A stretch of DNA of 64,000 nucleotides, taken from NCBI GenBank assembly GCA_027490305.1, contig JAIXYI010000016.1, positions 16,948 to 80,947 on the forward strand. The letters are read 5' to 3'. This DNA comes from Flavobacteriaceae bacterium. GTDB lineage: Bacteria > Bacteroidota > Bacteroidia > Flavobacteriales > Flavobacteriaceae. Below, piece by piece: positions 7,997-18,034 of the stretch. The notes beneath the pieces are model-generated. The model saw nothing but the letters and a program-made list of their open reading frames with translations. It did no database searches and was not told the origin of the DNA. Within the stretch, counting starts at the first letter, position 1, and each line of letters starts with the position of its first letter. A program made the translations under genes and the position numbers.

Positions 7997-9295
7997 TTAA
8001 CGCAGGCGAAGCGTGCCGCTCAGTTCCCGCAAGGCCAGTTCCGATAGTTTCGCGCTGTATAACGCATTGCTCAGTCGCACCTTGGCGTTGAGATAATTGA
8101 GCTGTGCCGTACGGACTTCAACCGGCGTGAGGGTGCCGATCCGGAATTTGTCGCTGGTAATCTCGAAATTTCGTTTCGCAATCGCTACGTTTTCCCTTGC
8201 CAGATCGGCCATTTCGAGGTTAGTCAGGTAGTCTTGGAAAGCTGCATCAACCGCCGCCAACACCGCCAGTTCCTGTTGCTGCACCGCCAGCGTAGCACTT
8301 TCTATCTGGATTTTGGCGATGGTTTCATTTCGCTTTTGTCGGAAGCCGTCAAAGACATTGAGTGTCGCCGCAAACCCGTAATTGAAACCACGGTTTGTGT
8401 TTTGGGTGGTAAAGCCCAGACTCGACCGCGTGTCTGAGAAATTGTAGCCGGTGTTAACGGAAATCGTCGGATACCGTTGCCCCTTTATCGTACGAAGGTT
8501 GAGTTCACTGATCCGTTTGTTGATGAGTTGTGCCTGCAACTGCGGATTCTGTTTTCGGGCGTTCTCCTCCAGTTCCGGCAACAACAAACCGCGTTCGACG
8601 TCTGCGGTTTCCGCCACCCGAAATTCCGTTTTCGGGTCACGTCCCAACAGGGTATTGAGTTCAATAAGGGTGCGGGCATACAACGCCTTCTGGGTGAGTC
8701 GACTGTCAAGGTCCGTATTAAGATCCACTTGTGCGTTCAATACATCTAAACGCGCCGCCTTTCCAATCGAAAAACGGTTTTCGGCCAGGGACAGTCGCTC
8801 CCGTGAATAGGCAATGGCGGTATCAATTGCGGTCAGTTGCTGTTGCTGCTGCACGAGGTTGTAATAGGTTTCCAGCACGTCGCCGATACGTTGCAGGATA
8901 GCCTGCTGCAATTCCGCTTCGCCCAGTTTTTGGGTTTCTTTCAATTGGTCGTAACGCGCAAACATTGAGAGTCCGTCAAATACCGTCCAACCCAGGTTCA
9001 CGCCATACGAAAGGTTGTTGTTTAATCCATTATTGACTTCATTGATAGTGCCGTCTGACCGCACCTGCCGGATATACTGCCGGCTGTTGTTATCATTGAC
9101 GTTCGCCGTAACGGCAGGCAACATACCCGCATTGCCAATAGCCACATTCTCCGAATCGATTTTCAGGTCATTGGCGCGAAGTCGGATGTCGTAGTTATTT
9201 TCAAGCGCAATTTTCACCGCTTCCTCAGCGGTCAGCAATTGCTGTGCGCACAAGGGTGCAGCCACAAACAGTAATATCCAGACAACGCGTCTCAT
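7997..9295 (-). CDS. TolC-family outer membrane efflux channel
   Basis: A 432-residue exported protein (signal peptide MRRVVWILLFVAAPLCAQ) with two outer-membrane-efflux repeats of long helices, for example about residues 130-230 and 330-425; the repeat motif RFSIGKAARLDVLNAQVDLN recurs as KFRIGTLTPVEVRTAQLNYLN in the second half, first written here in two parts RFSIGKAARLDV and LNAQVDLN. It forms the trimeric outer-membrane exit duct of the RND pump encoded immediately upstream. Its ATG overlaps the permease stop by 4 bp (ATGA), so translation is coupled. It is last in the three-gene operon. Confidence 0.94.
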   Translation of the reverse strand: MRRVVWILLFVAAPLCAQQLLTAEEAVKIALENNYDIRLRANDLKIDSENVAIGNAGMLPAVTANVNDNNSRQYIRQVRSDGTINEVNNGLNNNLSYGVNLGWTVFDGLSMFARYDQLKETQKLGEAELQQAILQRIGDVLETYYNLVQQQQQLTAIDTAIAYSRERLSLAENRFSIGKAARLDVLNAQVDLNTDLDSRLTQKALYARTLIELNTLLGRDPKTEFRVAETADVERGLLLPELEENARKQNPQLQAQLINKRISELNLRTIKGQRYPTISVNTGYNFSDTRSSLGFTTQNTNRGFNYGFAATLNVFDGFRQKRNETIAKIQIESATLAVQQQELAVLAAVDAAFQDYLTNLEMADLARENVAIAKRNFEITSDKFRIGTLTPVEVRTAQLNYLNAKVRLSNALYSAKLSELALRELSGTLRLR

Positions 9296-12200
9296 ACGTT
9301 TCCTTCTTTTTCAAGTTGGTCGATGCGGTCAAACTCGGGGCGGTGTGTCTTTTCCCGCGACCACATCAGGTAAATAGCCGGAATCACAAAAAGGGTCAGC
9401 ACCAGCGAAAAGAGGGTACCGCCTACAATCACAACGCCCATACCGATTCGGCTGGTTGACGCAGCACCAAGCGAAAGCGCAATCGGCAACGCGCCCAACG
9501 CAATCGCAAGGCTCGTCATCAGGATCGGTCGTAGTCGCGATTCCGATGCTTCCAATATCGCCTCCCATTTCGGTTTGCCTTCTTCCCGCAACTGGTTGGC
9601 GAATTCCACGATTAGGATACCGTTCTTCGTCACCAATCCAATAAGCATGATGGTACCGATCTGGCTGAAGATATTCCACGTCTGCCCAAACAACCACAGC
9701 GACAATAAGGCACCCGCCACGGCCATCGGCACCGTAAGGATGATGATAAATGGATCGATAAAACTCTCAAACTGCGCCGCCAGTATCAGGTAAATCAGCA
9801 ACAGGGCAAGGCCGAACGCAAAGCTCGTATTAGAACTACTTTCAACGAAATCGCGGGATTCCCCCTGCAAGTCGGTCGTAAAACTGTCGTCGAGCACTTT
9901 CTCCCGAATCCGTTCCATGGCTTCAATGCCGTCACCTATACTTTTGCCAGGCGCCAATCCGGCCGATACGGTGGCCGACATATAACGGTTGTTGTGGTAG
10001 AGTTGGGGAGGACTGCTGGCTTCGGCGGTCGTCACCAGGTTGTCCATCTGGATCAGTTCGCCTTTGTTGTTCTTCACAAAAGACGAGGTAAGATCAAGCG
10101 GCTCATCACGGTCTTTCCGGTCAAACTGCCCGATTACCTGGTACTGTTTTCCGTTCATCAGGTAGTAGCCAAAACGCTGTCCGCTAAACGACAGTTGCAG
10201 TGTTTGTGCGATGTCAAGTACCGAGACGCCCAGACTTTCCGCTTTTTCGCGGTCGATGGTTACATACAGTTCCGGCTTGTTGAACTTCAGGTTGACATCG
10301 ACGTTCGAAAAGGTGGGTTCGTTTTCGGCAGCCTCCATGAAAGCCGGAATCTTCTCCCTCAGTTTCTCAAAGTTCGGCGCCTGTATGACATATTGTATCG
10401 GCAGGCCGCCGCGTCGGTTGACGGCAATGGTCGGCGTTTCGCTGACGTTCACCTTCACCTGTGAATAGCGTTTGGTGGCTTTGGTCAGCGCGTCGGCAAT
10501 CTCTTTTTGGGAACGGCTTCGCTCACCCGGTTCTACCAGTGCTATACGGGCCCGGCCGCTGTTGATCGACGAGGCACCGAAACCCGGAGAGGTAATGATG
10601 AGCGAGACTTTTTTCTCGGGGATGGAATCGTTGACCAACGTACTCAACTCGGTCATAAACCGGTCCATGTAGTCGTACGTCGCGCCCTCGGCACCGGTCA
10701 CGCCTACATTGAGGAAGCTACGGTCATCATACGGGGCCGTTTCTTTCTGTAGGATGCTAAAAAACAGGACGATGAGTCCCAAACATCCAACCAGTATCGG
10801 AAAGCTCAACCATTTGCGTTTGAGGAATCCCGTCAGGCGTCGTGCATACCCGGCGTTCATCCGTTGGAAATACGGCTCGGTAAGGTCGTAAAAACGCGAT
10901 TTTTTCTGCACACCGGCTTTCATCAGATACGCGTTCAGCATGGGCGTCAACGTCAGCGATACAAAGGCCGAGACCAATACGGCGGCGCCAATGACCACGC
11001 CAAACTCCCGGAAAAGCCGTCCGACGAATCCTTCGAGGAAGATCACCGGCAGGAAGACCGCGGCCAGGGTAACGGAAATGGAAATGACGGCAAAGAAGAT
11101 CTCGTTTGAGCCTTTTATCGCCGCTTCAATCGGACTCATACCTTCCTCTACCTTTTTAAAGATGTTTTCGGTGACCACGATACCGTCATCCACCACGAGT
11201 CCGGTGGCCAATACGATGGCGAGCAAGGTCAGGACGTTCACCGAAAATCCGAACATCCACATAATAAAGAACGTCGCGATCAGTGAAACCGGAATGTCGA
11301 GTAACGGACGGAACGCGATGGCCCAGTCGCGGAAGAAGAGGTAAATGATGAGGATAACTAGGACAATCGAAAGCAACAGTGTTTCCGCTACCTCCGTCAC
11401 CGCTTTCTTGATAAAGATGGTGTTGTCGATGGCGATGTTGAGCTTGAAATCTTTCGGCAGGTCTTTTTTCAGTTGCTCATACTGTTTATAAAAGGCGTCG
11501 GCAATGTCAAGGTAGTTGGTGCCCGGTTGCGGAATAATCGCGAGTCCAACCATCGGCTGTCCGGAGTCACTCAGCTTCGTTTCAAGGTTCTCGGCTTCCA
11601 GCGCGGCCTTTCCTACATCGCGGAAGCGGATCACATTGCCCGCATCGTCTGCTTTGACAATGATGTCATCAAACTGTTCTTCCTTCGAAAGGTTGCCCAG
11701 TGTTTTGACGGTGAGTTCGGTGTTCGCTCCCGTTAATTTCCCGGACGGCAACTCCACATTCTGCGTGGCGAGGGCCTGTCGCACATCCGAAACGGTACAG
11801 CCAAAGGCGGCGAGTTTCACGGGGTCGATCCAGAGGCGCATCGCATACCGGCGTTGCCCCCAGATTTGCACGGAACTGACTCCGGGTATCGTTTGCAACC
11901 GTTGGGCGATGACATTGTCAGCGTAATCCGATAGTTCGAGTACGTTTTTGTTGTCGCTCTGCACCGTCATGGTAATGATCGGCTCTGAATCGGCGTCGGC
12001 TTTCGAAACGACGGGCGGGGCATCGATGTCCTGAGGAAGGCTTCGGATGGCCTGCGCCACCTTGTCACGCACGTCATTCGCGGCTTCTTCCAGGTTTTTG
12101 TCGAGGTTGAATTCGATGGTGATGTTACTCGATCCCTGGTTGCTCGAAGAAGTAATATTGCGGATGCCGTCTATCGAGTTAATCGCTTTTTCCAGCGGTT

Positions 12201-12393
12201 CGGTAATCTGTGATTCGATGATGTCGGCGTTGGCACCCGAGTAGGTCGTACGCACCGATATCTGGGCCGGGTCGATCGAAGGAAACTCGCGTACACCCAG
12301 ATACAGATAGCCGATCACCCCAAACAGGATGATAGCCACGTTCATTACGATGGTCAATACCGGGCGGCGGATACTTAGGGTCGAAAGGCTCAT
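9292..12393 (-). CDS. RND efflux permease (HAE1/AcrB type)
   Basis: A 1,033-residue inner-membrane proton-driven exporter with 12 expected transmembrane helices and two large periplasmic loops. Landmarks are the N-terminal helix after SIRRPVLTIVMNV, the TM4 proton-relay aspartates in ATGLVVDDGIVVTENI, and the second-half GLVTKNGILIVEFANQLR. Family members export drugs, detergents or lipids; the substrate cannot be read from sequence. I chose the ATG at 12393 (MSLSTLSIRRP) over an in-frame extension of 13 residues that would overlap the adaptor gene. It is one base downstream of the adaptor stop and overlaps the TolC-like gene by 4 bp. Confidence 0.96.
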   Translation of the reverse strand: MSLSTLSIRRPVLTIVMNVAIILFGVIGYLYLGVREFPSIDPAQISVRTTYSGANADIIESQITEPLEKAINSIDGIRNITSSSNQGSSNITIEFNLDKNLEEAANDVRDKVAQAIRSLPQDIDAPPVVSKADADSEPIITMTVQSDNKNVLELSDYADNVIAQRLQTIPGVSSVQIWGQRRYAMRLWIDPVKLAAFGCTVSDVRQALATQNVELPSGKLTGANTELTVKTLGNLSKEEQFDDIIVKADDAGNVIRFRDVGKAALEAENLETKLSDSGQPMVGLAIIPQPGTNYLDIADAFYKQYEQLKKDLPKDFKLNIAIDNTIFIKKAVTEVAETLLLSIVLVILIIYLFFRDWAIAFRPLLDIPVSLIATFFIMWMFGFSVNVLTLLAIVLATGLVVDDGIVVTENIFKKVEEGMSPIEAAIKGSNEIFFAVISISVTLAAVFLPVIFLEGFVGRLFREFGVVIGAAVLVSAFVSLTLTPMLNAYLMKAGVQKKSRFYDLTEPYFQRMNAGYARRLTGFLKRKWLSFPILVGCLGLIVLFFSILQKETAPYDDRSFLNVGVTGAEGATYDYMDRFMTELSTLVNDSIPEKKVSLIITSPGFGASSINSGRARIALVEPGERSRSQKEIADALTKATKRYSQVKVNVSETPTIAVNRRGGLPIQYVIQAPNFEKLREKIPAFMEAAENEPTFSNVDVNLKFNKPELYVTIDREKAESLGVSVLDIAQTLQLSFSGQRFGYYLMNGKQYQVIGQFDRKDRDEPLDLTSSFVKNNKGELIQMDNLVTTAEASSPPQLYHNNRYMSATVSAGLAPGKSIGDGIEAMERIREKVLDDSFTTDLQGESRDFVESSSNTSFAFGLALLLIYLILAAQFESFIDPFIIILTVPMAVAGALLSLWLFGQTWNIFSQIGTIMLIGLVTKNGILIVEFANQLREEGKPKWEAILEASESRLRPILMTSLAIALGALPIALSLGAASTSRIGMGVVIVGGTLFSLVLTLFVIPAIYLMWSREKTHRPEFDRIDQLEKEGNV

Positions 12394-12394
12394 A

Positions 12395-13474
12395 TTAATT
12401 TTTCGGGGATGACGGCGCGCCTGCAATCGCAATTGTCACAGGGTCTTCGTTTTTCAATGACATCACACCGGAGGTCAACACGGTGTCGCCGGCTTTCAAT
12501 CCCGACAGAATCAAGACATCCCGATCCGTACGCGAGCCGGTTTCGACTACGATTTCCATGGCTTTTCCGTTCCGCGACACGAAGACTTTCTTCCCATTCT
12601 GGATCGGGATGAGGGCTTCGCTCGGCACCAGCAACGCGTCATTGATACGGGCAAGTGGCAATTCAACATTGGCGAACGTTCCCGGAATCAGGCGTCCGGA
12701 ACGGTTATCGGCCACTGCCCGCATTTTGAGGGTTCGTGTCGTGGCTTCGACCTCGGGCTCAATGGCATAGATTTTGGCGGTATAGTGGTCGCGTGATCCG
12801 GCTACGCCAAAGGTAAGCGGACTGCCGGCTTTCATTTGGGCCGCATATTTCTCCGGAATTGAAAAGGTCAGTTTCAGTTGGCTGTTGTTGACGAGTTTGG
12901 CGACAGGCGTTTCCGGCGTCACGTAGGTGCCGGTTGAGATATACCGCAGGCCGATGCGACCGGAAAAAGGTGCGCGAACAACAGTTTTCGCTAATTGCGC
13001 ACTTATGAGTTGGGATTGCGCCTTAGCCGATTGGTAATCCGCATTTGACACGTCGAATTCTTCCTGGCTGATGGCTTCTTTTTCCAGCAGCAACCGGGCC
13101 CGTCGGGCATTCTCCGCCGCAAGGGCTTCCGCGCTTTTCGCCTGGGCGAGGCGGGCACGGAGTTCGGTATCGTCTACCTTGAAAAGGACTTGTCCTTTTT
13201 GTACGTCGCCACCCTCTGAAAAGCGAATGTCGCGCACCACACCCGACACTTCACTTCGGATGTCGACCTGTTCATTGGGCTCCAGCGACCCTGTCAGCGA
13301 GAGGTTGTCGGCAAACACCTGCGGTTGCAATACGATGCCCGTCACACGCGTCGGTTTCTTGTTTCCCATTTCCTTCTTGGGGCCGTCTTTCTCTTTGTTT
13401 TCGATAATGCGGTAGCCGATCAGCGCCGCGCCTCCGAGAATTAAAACCGTATACACGATATATTTAACCTTCAT
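12395..13474 (-). CDS. RND efflux periplasmic adaptor (membrane fusion protein)
   Basis: A 359-residue adaptor anchored by an N-terminal hydrophobic helix (YIVYTVLILGGAALIGYRI). It has the classical order: biotinyl-lipoyl-like hairpin (EVSGVVRDIRFSEGGDVQKG near residues 72-91, split as EVSGVVRDIRF and SEGGDVQKG), a coiled-coil hairpin rich in Ala/Glu/Gln (about 105-150), the returning lipoyl half (VVRAPFSGRIG), a beta-barrel domain and a membrane-proximal domain. It bridges permease and outer-membrane channel. First gene of the operon, 121 bp from recG's stop codon on the same strand. Confidence 0.94.
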   Translation of the reverse strand: MKVKYIVYTVLILGGAALIGYRIIENKEKDGPKKEMGNKKPTRVTGIVLQPQVFADNLSLTGSLEPNEQVDIRSEVSGVVRDIRFSEGGDVQKGQVLFKVDDTELRARLAQAKSAEALAAENARRARLLLEKEAISQEEFDVSNADYQSAKAQSQLISAQLAKTVVRAPFSGRIGLRYISTGTYVTPETPVAKLVNNSQLKLTFSIPEKYAAQMKAGSPLTFGVAGSRDHYTAKIYAIEPEVEATTRTLKMRAVADNRSGRLIPGTFANVELPLARINDALLVPSEALIPIQNGKKVFVSRNGKAMEIVVETGSRTDRDVLILSGLKAGDTVLTSGVMSLKNEDPVTIAIAGAPSSPKN

Positions 13475-13595
13475 CCGACAGAGTGAATTGTAAAATAGTT
13501 ACAAATTGCGATATTTAACACGCCGCACAAAGCTACTGGGTAAAAATGGCAACGAGGGCGTACTTTGTTTTTTTTTAACAGCGGTTCAGGCTGAT

Positions 13596-15695
13596 TTAAC
13601 TGATGTAATTCCAAATATCCCGACCGGCTTCCATGCGCTCGAAAACATGGCGGACGGTGCGGTGTTCACTGGCATTGAGGCCGGGATCGTTTTTCAGCAG
13701 GCGGATGGCATAATGCCGTGCCGTCTCCAGTATGTCCCGGTCCCTTACGATATCGGCAATCTTCATTTGCAGCACACCACTTTGCTGGGTACCGGTAAGG
13801 TCCCCCGGTCCGCGCAGCCGCAGGTCGACTTCCGCGATCTCAAATCCGTCGTTCGTGCGTACCATGGTTTCCAGTCGCGTTTTGCTGTCGCTTGACAGTT
13901 TGTGTGAGGTCATTAGGATGCAATAGCTCTGCTCGGCGCCACGGCCTACGCGACCCCGCAATTGGTGCAACTGCGATAACCCAAAGCGCTCGGCGTTTTC
14001 AATCACCATCACGCTGGCATTCGGCACGTTGACGCCCACTTCAATAACGGTCGTTGCCACCATGATCTGGGTCTTGCCTTTGGCGAAGCGTTCCATTTCC
14101 GCATCCTTGTCAGCGGGTTTCATTTTGCCGTGCACGATGGAAATGGCGTAGTCGGGGAGAGGGAAATCGCGGGAAATGCTCTCGTAGCCGTCCATCAAAT
14201 CCTTGAGGTCCATCTTTTCCGACTCTTTGATGAGGGGATAGACGATGTATACCTGCCGGCCTTTCGCAATCTCATCCTTCAGGAATTTCCACACTTTCAA
14301 CCGATTGGCGTCATACCGATGTACGGTCTGGATCGGTTTTCGCCCTTTTGGCAACTCGTCGATTACCGATACATCCAGGTCGCCATATAAACTCATGGCA
14401 AGGGTGCGCGGAATCGGGGTGGCGGTCATCACCAAAACATGCGGCGGTATCGTATTCTTCTTCCACAATTTCGACCGCTGCTCGACGCCAAAGCGGTGCT
14501 GCTCGTCGATGATGGCGAGTCCGAGGTTGTGGAACCGCACTTTATCCTCCAACAAGGCATGGGTGCCTACCAGTATATGAAGCTGGCCATTTTCGAGGCT
14601 TTCATGAATTTCTGTCCGTGCTGTGGGGCGTATAGAACCCGTCAGTAACCGGATACTGACGTCCATCTCGCGGGCCAGTTCGGAGAGTCCGTTATAGTGC
14701 TGTGTCGCCAATATTTCCGTCGGTGCCATGATACACGCCTGGAACCCGTTTCCGATGGCAATCAACATCGCCATGAAGGCGACGATGGTCTTACCCGAAC
14801 CCACATCGCCCTGTAACAACCGGTTCATCTGGGCAGGTTTGCCCATGTCATTTCGAATCTCCCGGATGACCCGTTTCTGCGCTTCGGTTAGTTCAAACGG
14901 GAGGTGTTTTTCGTAAAACTCGGTGAATTTGTCACCCACCACCTGGAACGCATGCCCCTTGATTTTGTGCTTCCGTACCAGGTTCTTGGTGATCAGTTGC
15001 AGTTGGATGAAAAACAACTCCTCAAACTTCAGCCGATACCGCGCGCGGGCCAGTGCCTCGTTTCCAGTCGGAAAATGCAGGTTGAACAACGCCTCTTTCT
15101 TCGGCATGAGCTTGAGGTCATCGAGGATCCACGGCGGGAGAGTTTCGTGTATATGATCCCGTACATCCCCAAACAATTGCTGCATCATCTTGTTGACAAC
15201 GCGATTGGAAATGCCGCGGTTGCCCAACGTTTCGGTCGACGGGTACACGGGTTGCAGGGCCGAACGCAGGCTTTGCTCGTGCTCCGACAGCAATTCGATT
15301 TCGGGATGGGGCATGCTGAAGGTGCCGTTAAAAGCATTCGCTTTGCCAAAGATGACGACGGGAACGCCCAGTTTCAAGGTCTCCCGTATCCATTTGATAC
15401 CCTGGAACCAGATGAGGTCCATTTGGCCGGTATCGTCCGCAAACGTAGCTACCAACCGCTGTCCGCGCTTCTGTTCCACGGTTTTGACATGGATGATCTT
15501 CCCAATCAACTGCACATCGGCCCCCGACTCGCGCAATTCGTTCACACGATAATAGCGCGTGCGGTCGATATACCGATTCGGGAAAAAATGCAGCAGGTCT
15601 TCGAAGGTGCGTATGGCTACTTCTTTACGAAGCAACTCGCCCCGCGCGGGACCGACGCCTTTGAGATATTCGATGGGAGTCTGTAGAAGCGACAT
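13596..15695 (-). CDS. recG: ATP-dependent DNA helicase RecG
   Basis: A 699-residue superfamily-2 helicase that remodels stalled forks and Holliday junctions. Visible motifs: N-terminal wedge domain beginning with LKGVGPARGELLRKE, Walker A GDVGSGKTIVA near residue 305, helicase motif II DEQHRFGVEQR, motif III ATPIPRTLAMS, motif V/VI ATTVIEVGVNVPNASVM and QLRGRVGRG. I start it at the ATG 15695-15693 (MSLLQTPIEYLKGVG); a 19-residue in-frame extension lacks family support. A near -7 box (TATCTTTA on the minus strand) lies about 15 bases upstream. The 259-bp spacer to the amidoligase operon holds no gene I can support. Confidence 0.97.
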   Translation of the reverse strand: MSLLQTPIEYLKGVGPARGELLRKEVAIRTFEDLLHFFPNRYIDRTRYYRVNELRESGADVQLIGKIIHVKTVEQKRGQRLVATFADDTGQMDLIWFQGIKWIRETLKLGVPVVIFGKANAFNGTFSMPHPEIELLSEHEQSLRSALQPVYPSTETLGNRGISNRVVNKMMQQLFGDVRDHIHETLPPWILDDLKLMPKKEALFNLHFPTGNEALARARYRLKFEELFFIQLQLITKNLVRKHKIKGHAFQVVGDKFTEFYEKHLPFELTEAQKRVIREIRNDMGKPAQMNRLLQGDVGSGKTIVAFMAMLIAIGNGFQACIMAPTEILATQHYNGLSELAREMDVSIRLLTGSIRPTARTEIHESLENGQLHILVGTHALLEDKVRFHNLGLAIIDEQHRFGVEQRSKLWKKNTIPPHVLVMTATPIPRTLAMSLYGDLDVSVIDELPKGRKPIQTVHRYDANRLKVWKFLKDEIAKGRQVYIVYPLIKESEKMDLKDLMDGYESISRDFPLPDYAISIVHGKMKPADKDAEMERFAKGKTQIMVATTVIEVGVNVPNASVMVIENAERFGLSQLHQLRGRVGRGAEQSYCILMTSHKLSSDSKTRLETMVRTNDGFEIAEVDLRLRGPGDLTGTQQSGVLQMKIADIVRDRDILETARHYAIRLLKNDPGLNASEHRTVRHVFERMEAGRDIWNYIS

Positions 15696-15954
15696 GCCGT
15701 TGTTTGACGTAAAGATACTTGTCTGCCCCCAAAATGGCAATTTCGGATGCAAATACGGCGAAAGGTACGATGGTTCGCGAAAACGTGGTTACGGTTTTTC
15801 CGCATTTTATCCTGTAAAATACCCTATTCCCGCATGTAACGAAAAGCCTGGTTCGGGCCTGCGCTTTAGAACAAAACACCGTATGGACGCAGAAGAGGCC
15901 CAACCGATTGGCGAAGGGGACCGCCTTACACAGTATCCGGACGGAAACGACTGA

Positions 15955-17145
15955 CTAGCGTTCGAACAGTCCCAGCGTTCCGCCGACCCAGTCTTTGTCT
16001 TTGTTGAATTTAACGCCGATCATTTCGCCGCGACTCATCCGCACGAGGTTGCAGAGAAAGGTCGGCTCGGGGTCGTCTTTCTTCCACACGCATAAAATCC
16101 GGACTTCCGCTTTCACCTTGCCGTCCGGCGATTGGATCACGGGTTCATAGTGCACCTTCTTTTGCAATATATAAAGGTCTTTCTCCTTCACGGCTTCGAT
16201 GTCTTCCTTCGTTACATGGAAAACGACTCCGCTTCCGGAAAACGAAAACAGCGGTTTTAGCACATAGTTTTCAAGGTCTTCCGGAATTTCCTCGAGTTCA
16301 CTAAGCAAGGTAGTTTCAATGAAATACTTCCCTTTCAAATACGGTAAGATGAACTTACTGATCCGGAAAAACCAATTCGGGTGTCCGGCCCATTCGACAT
16401 CGAGGTCATCCGAAAACCGGAACTGCAGCGTCAGGTCTTTCCGCGCTTCCAACTCGTCGAAAATCACACGGTTGTAGATGCGCCGCACTTCGATTTCCTG
16501 TCCTTCCGAATCGGTGTAATAGAGTTTGGTGCCTTTTTGGCGCAACTCGGTGACACATACAATCGGGATGCCAAGATCGCGTCGGGCGTAATAGAAGTCG
16601 ATTTTGGTGTTTTGCTTTTCCGGCTCGATTTCCAGCAGGATGACCTGTTTCGGATCGTGGCCCGCGAGAATGACGTCTTTCAGCAAGGGCAGGTAGTCGT
16701 CGCCGGTCATATCACCGATAAAAGGGGTCAGTTCGGAAAGGAAGGGGTAGTGCCGGCAGAACTTTTCGTAAAGGACATACTGGAAATTGAAAAGGGAAGG
16801 AAAGCCTTGCACCTCAATAAGTTTCGGTACAATCTCGCCATTCTCCTTACAGATGCCAAAGTCAATTGCCAGGAAGGTGGTATGCGCATCTTCCCCCGGT
16901 ACCCGGATGTTCAGTTCCAATGCCGGATCCGTCAGCGGTCCAAAGTCCGGACGACGGATCAGCGCGATGACGTCGCGGCAGCCTTCCAGCAACTGTTCTT
17001 TGAGGCTGTTCGGGATGAAAAACGGCGTTTCACCCATCCGGAAGGTGGGCAAATAGTCGAAATCGGATGCAATATCCTGTTTGAACGCTTCATACTTCTC
17101 CAGCGAAAACGCAGAATTGAAACGGTCACGATACGATGGGATCAT
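15955..17145 (-). CDS. Divergent ATP-grasp-like ligase, last gene of the amidoligase operon
   Basis: A 396-residue cytoplasmic protein of no named family that I recognise. Features resembling ATP-grasp ligases: a candidate nucleotide-binding lysine plus small-residue loop in VLKPLFSFSGSGVVF (about residues 297-311), a second lysine in ILQKKVHYEP, and acidic/Asn-type metal positions late in the chain (EVRILCVW, LVRMSRGEMIGVKFNKDKD). An earlier stretch, FLAIDFGICKENGEIVPKLIEVQG, here split as FLAIDFGICKENG and EIVPKLIEVQG, resembles substrate-side acidic motifs of peptide-type ligases. It lies 41 bases after the amidotransferase gene on the same strand. Likely it forms an amide or peptide bond using ATP; the substrate is unknown. 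Assignment to ATP-grasp is moderate. Confidence 0.7.
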   Translation of the reverse strand: MIPSYRDRFNSAFSLEKYEAFKQDIASDFDYLPTFRMGETPFFIPNSLKEQLLEGCRDVIALIRRPDFGPLTDPALELNIRVPGEDAHTTFLAIDFGICKENGEIVPKLIEVQGFPSLFNFQYVLYEKFCRHYPFLSELTPFIGDMTGDDYLPLLKDVILAGHDPKQVILLEIEPEKQNTKIDFYYARRDLGIPIVCVTELRQKGTKLYYTDSEGQEIEVRRIYNRVIFDELEARKDLTLQFRFSDDLDVEWAGHPNWFFRISKFILPYLKGKYFIETTLLSELEEIPEDLENYVLKPLFSFSGSGVVFHVTKEDIEAVKEKDLYILQKKVHYEPVIQSPDGKVKAEVRILCVWKKDDPEPTFLCNLVRMSRGEMIGVKFNKDKDWVGGTLGLFER

Positions 17146-17186
17146 GGCGGTAGTATTGAGTGAAACATCGGCCGGAGCCGGCAGGG

Positions 17187-18017
17187 TCAGTTCGATAGCA
17201 TCTTCTTTTGGTCCATCAGGTCATTGATGGCACCACGAAGGAAATTCGGAATGATGCTTTCGTTCGTTTTGTAAATCTTGTCTTCATCAAGCAGGTCTTC
17301 GAGCATGTCACGAAACTTCGATTTACCTTTCATTTCAATGATGCGCTCGCGTTTTTCCCGACTTTTAAGATTGGCGATATAGCTTATCGGATCGGCTTCC
17401 GGATGAAACTGTGTCCCAACAAAATAAGGGTTGAAGCGCACGGCCATGATGGCACGTTCATACTGCACATGGTCCCGGATTTTCTCAAGCGAGAGTATCT
17501 TCGCACCCTTGGCTTCAAACACTTTTAGTTTGGGCTGCACCACCTGGTAGTCCCGTGAATCGACGGCGTAATAGGGGTTCGGGAGTCCATCGAACAAAGC
17601 GTCGTCAAGTCCGTCCGGCGTCTTGTGCACCGGCATTATGCCGAACGACGTCGATTTCCGTTTGGTAATTTCTGCCAAGCCAAAATGGTGGCACGCCATC
17701 TGGAAGGAATGGCAGATAAACAACATATACTTTTTCACTTCCTGGGTGCGGTTCCATTCGAGCAGGCCGTCCACAAAATCGAAATACGCCCTATCCCAAA
17801 TCCCGTCGCCGTCAAGCGGATTGCCGGGTCCGCCCGTCGAGATATAGATGTCGTACGCCTTCATATCCGGCAGTTCGCCCTTTCCGCGCGTATCGAATAC
17901 CTTGAAATCGACCATGGCATTGAACCTCCCGACAATGTCGATGATACATCGCATGCCCTGGTTGGGCTCGCCTTTGTACATATCCAGAATGGCAACGCGA
18001 AGGGACGATTGGCTCAT
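17187..18017 (-). CDS. Class I glutamine amidotransferase-like protein
   Basis: A 276-residue cytoplasmic protein with the class I GATase fold. The nucleophile elbow reads LFICHSFQMACHHFG (Cys about residue 101), where the usual CxGxQ is CHSFQ, and the His/Glu pair is in GTQFHPEAD (about 206-214). The oxyanion-side STGGPGNP motif is near residue 60. Such domains release ammonia from glutamine for a partner, or hydrolyse gamma-glutamyl bonds. It is longer than a minimal GATase, with a charged C-terminal helical extension of about 50 residues. It lies between the carboxylate-amine ligase and the second ATP-grasp gene, and has its own -7 box at 18035-18042, so it may be transcribed both with and separately from the upstream genes. 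Confidence 0.85.
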   Translation of the reverse strand: MSQSSLRVAILDMYKGEPNQGMRCIIDIVGRFNAMVDFKVFDTRGKGELPDMKAYDIYISTGGPGNPLDGDGIWDRAYFDFVDGLLEWNRTQEVKKYMLFICHSFQMACHHFGLAEITKRKSTSFGIMPVHKTPDGLDDALFDGLPNPYYAVDSRDYQVVQPKLKVFEAKGAKILSLEKIRDHVQYERAIMAVRFNPYFVGTQFHPEADPISYIANLKSREKRERIIEMKGKSKFRDMLEDLLDEDKIYKTNESIIPNFLRGAINDLMDQKKMLSN

Positions 18018-18034
18018 AAGTACGTGTTTGCTTG

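Noticed and set aside
15696..15954. A possible small gene between recG and the amidoligase operon
   Set aside because: Short frames on the plus strand here have no promoter or protein-like content that I can support.
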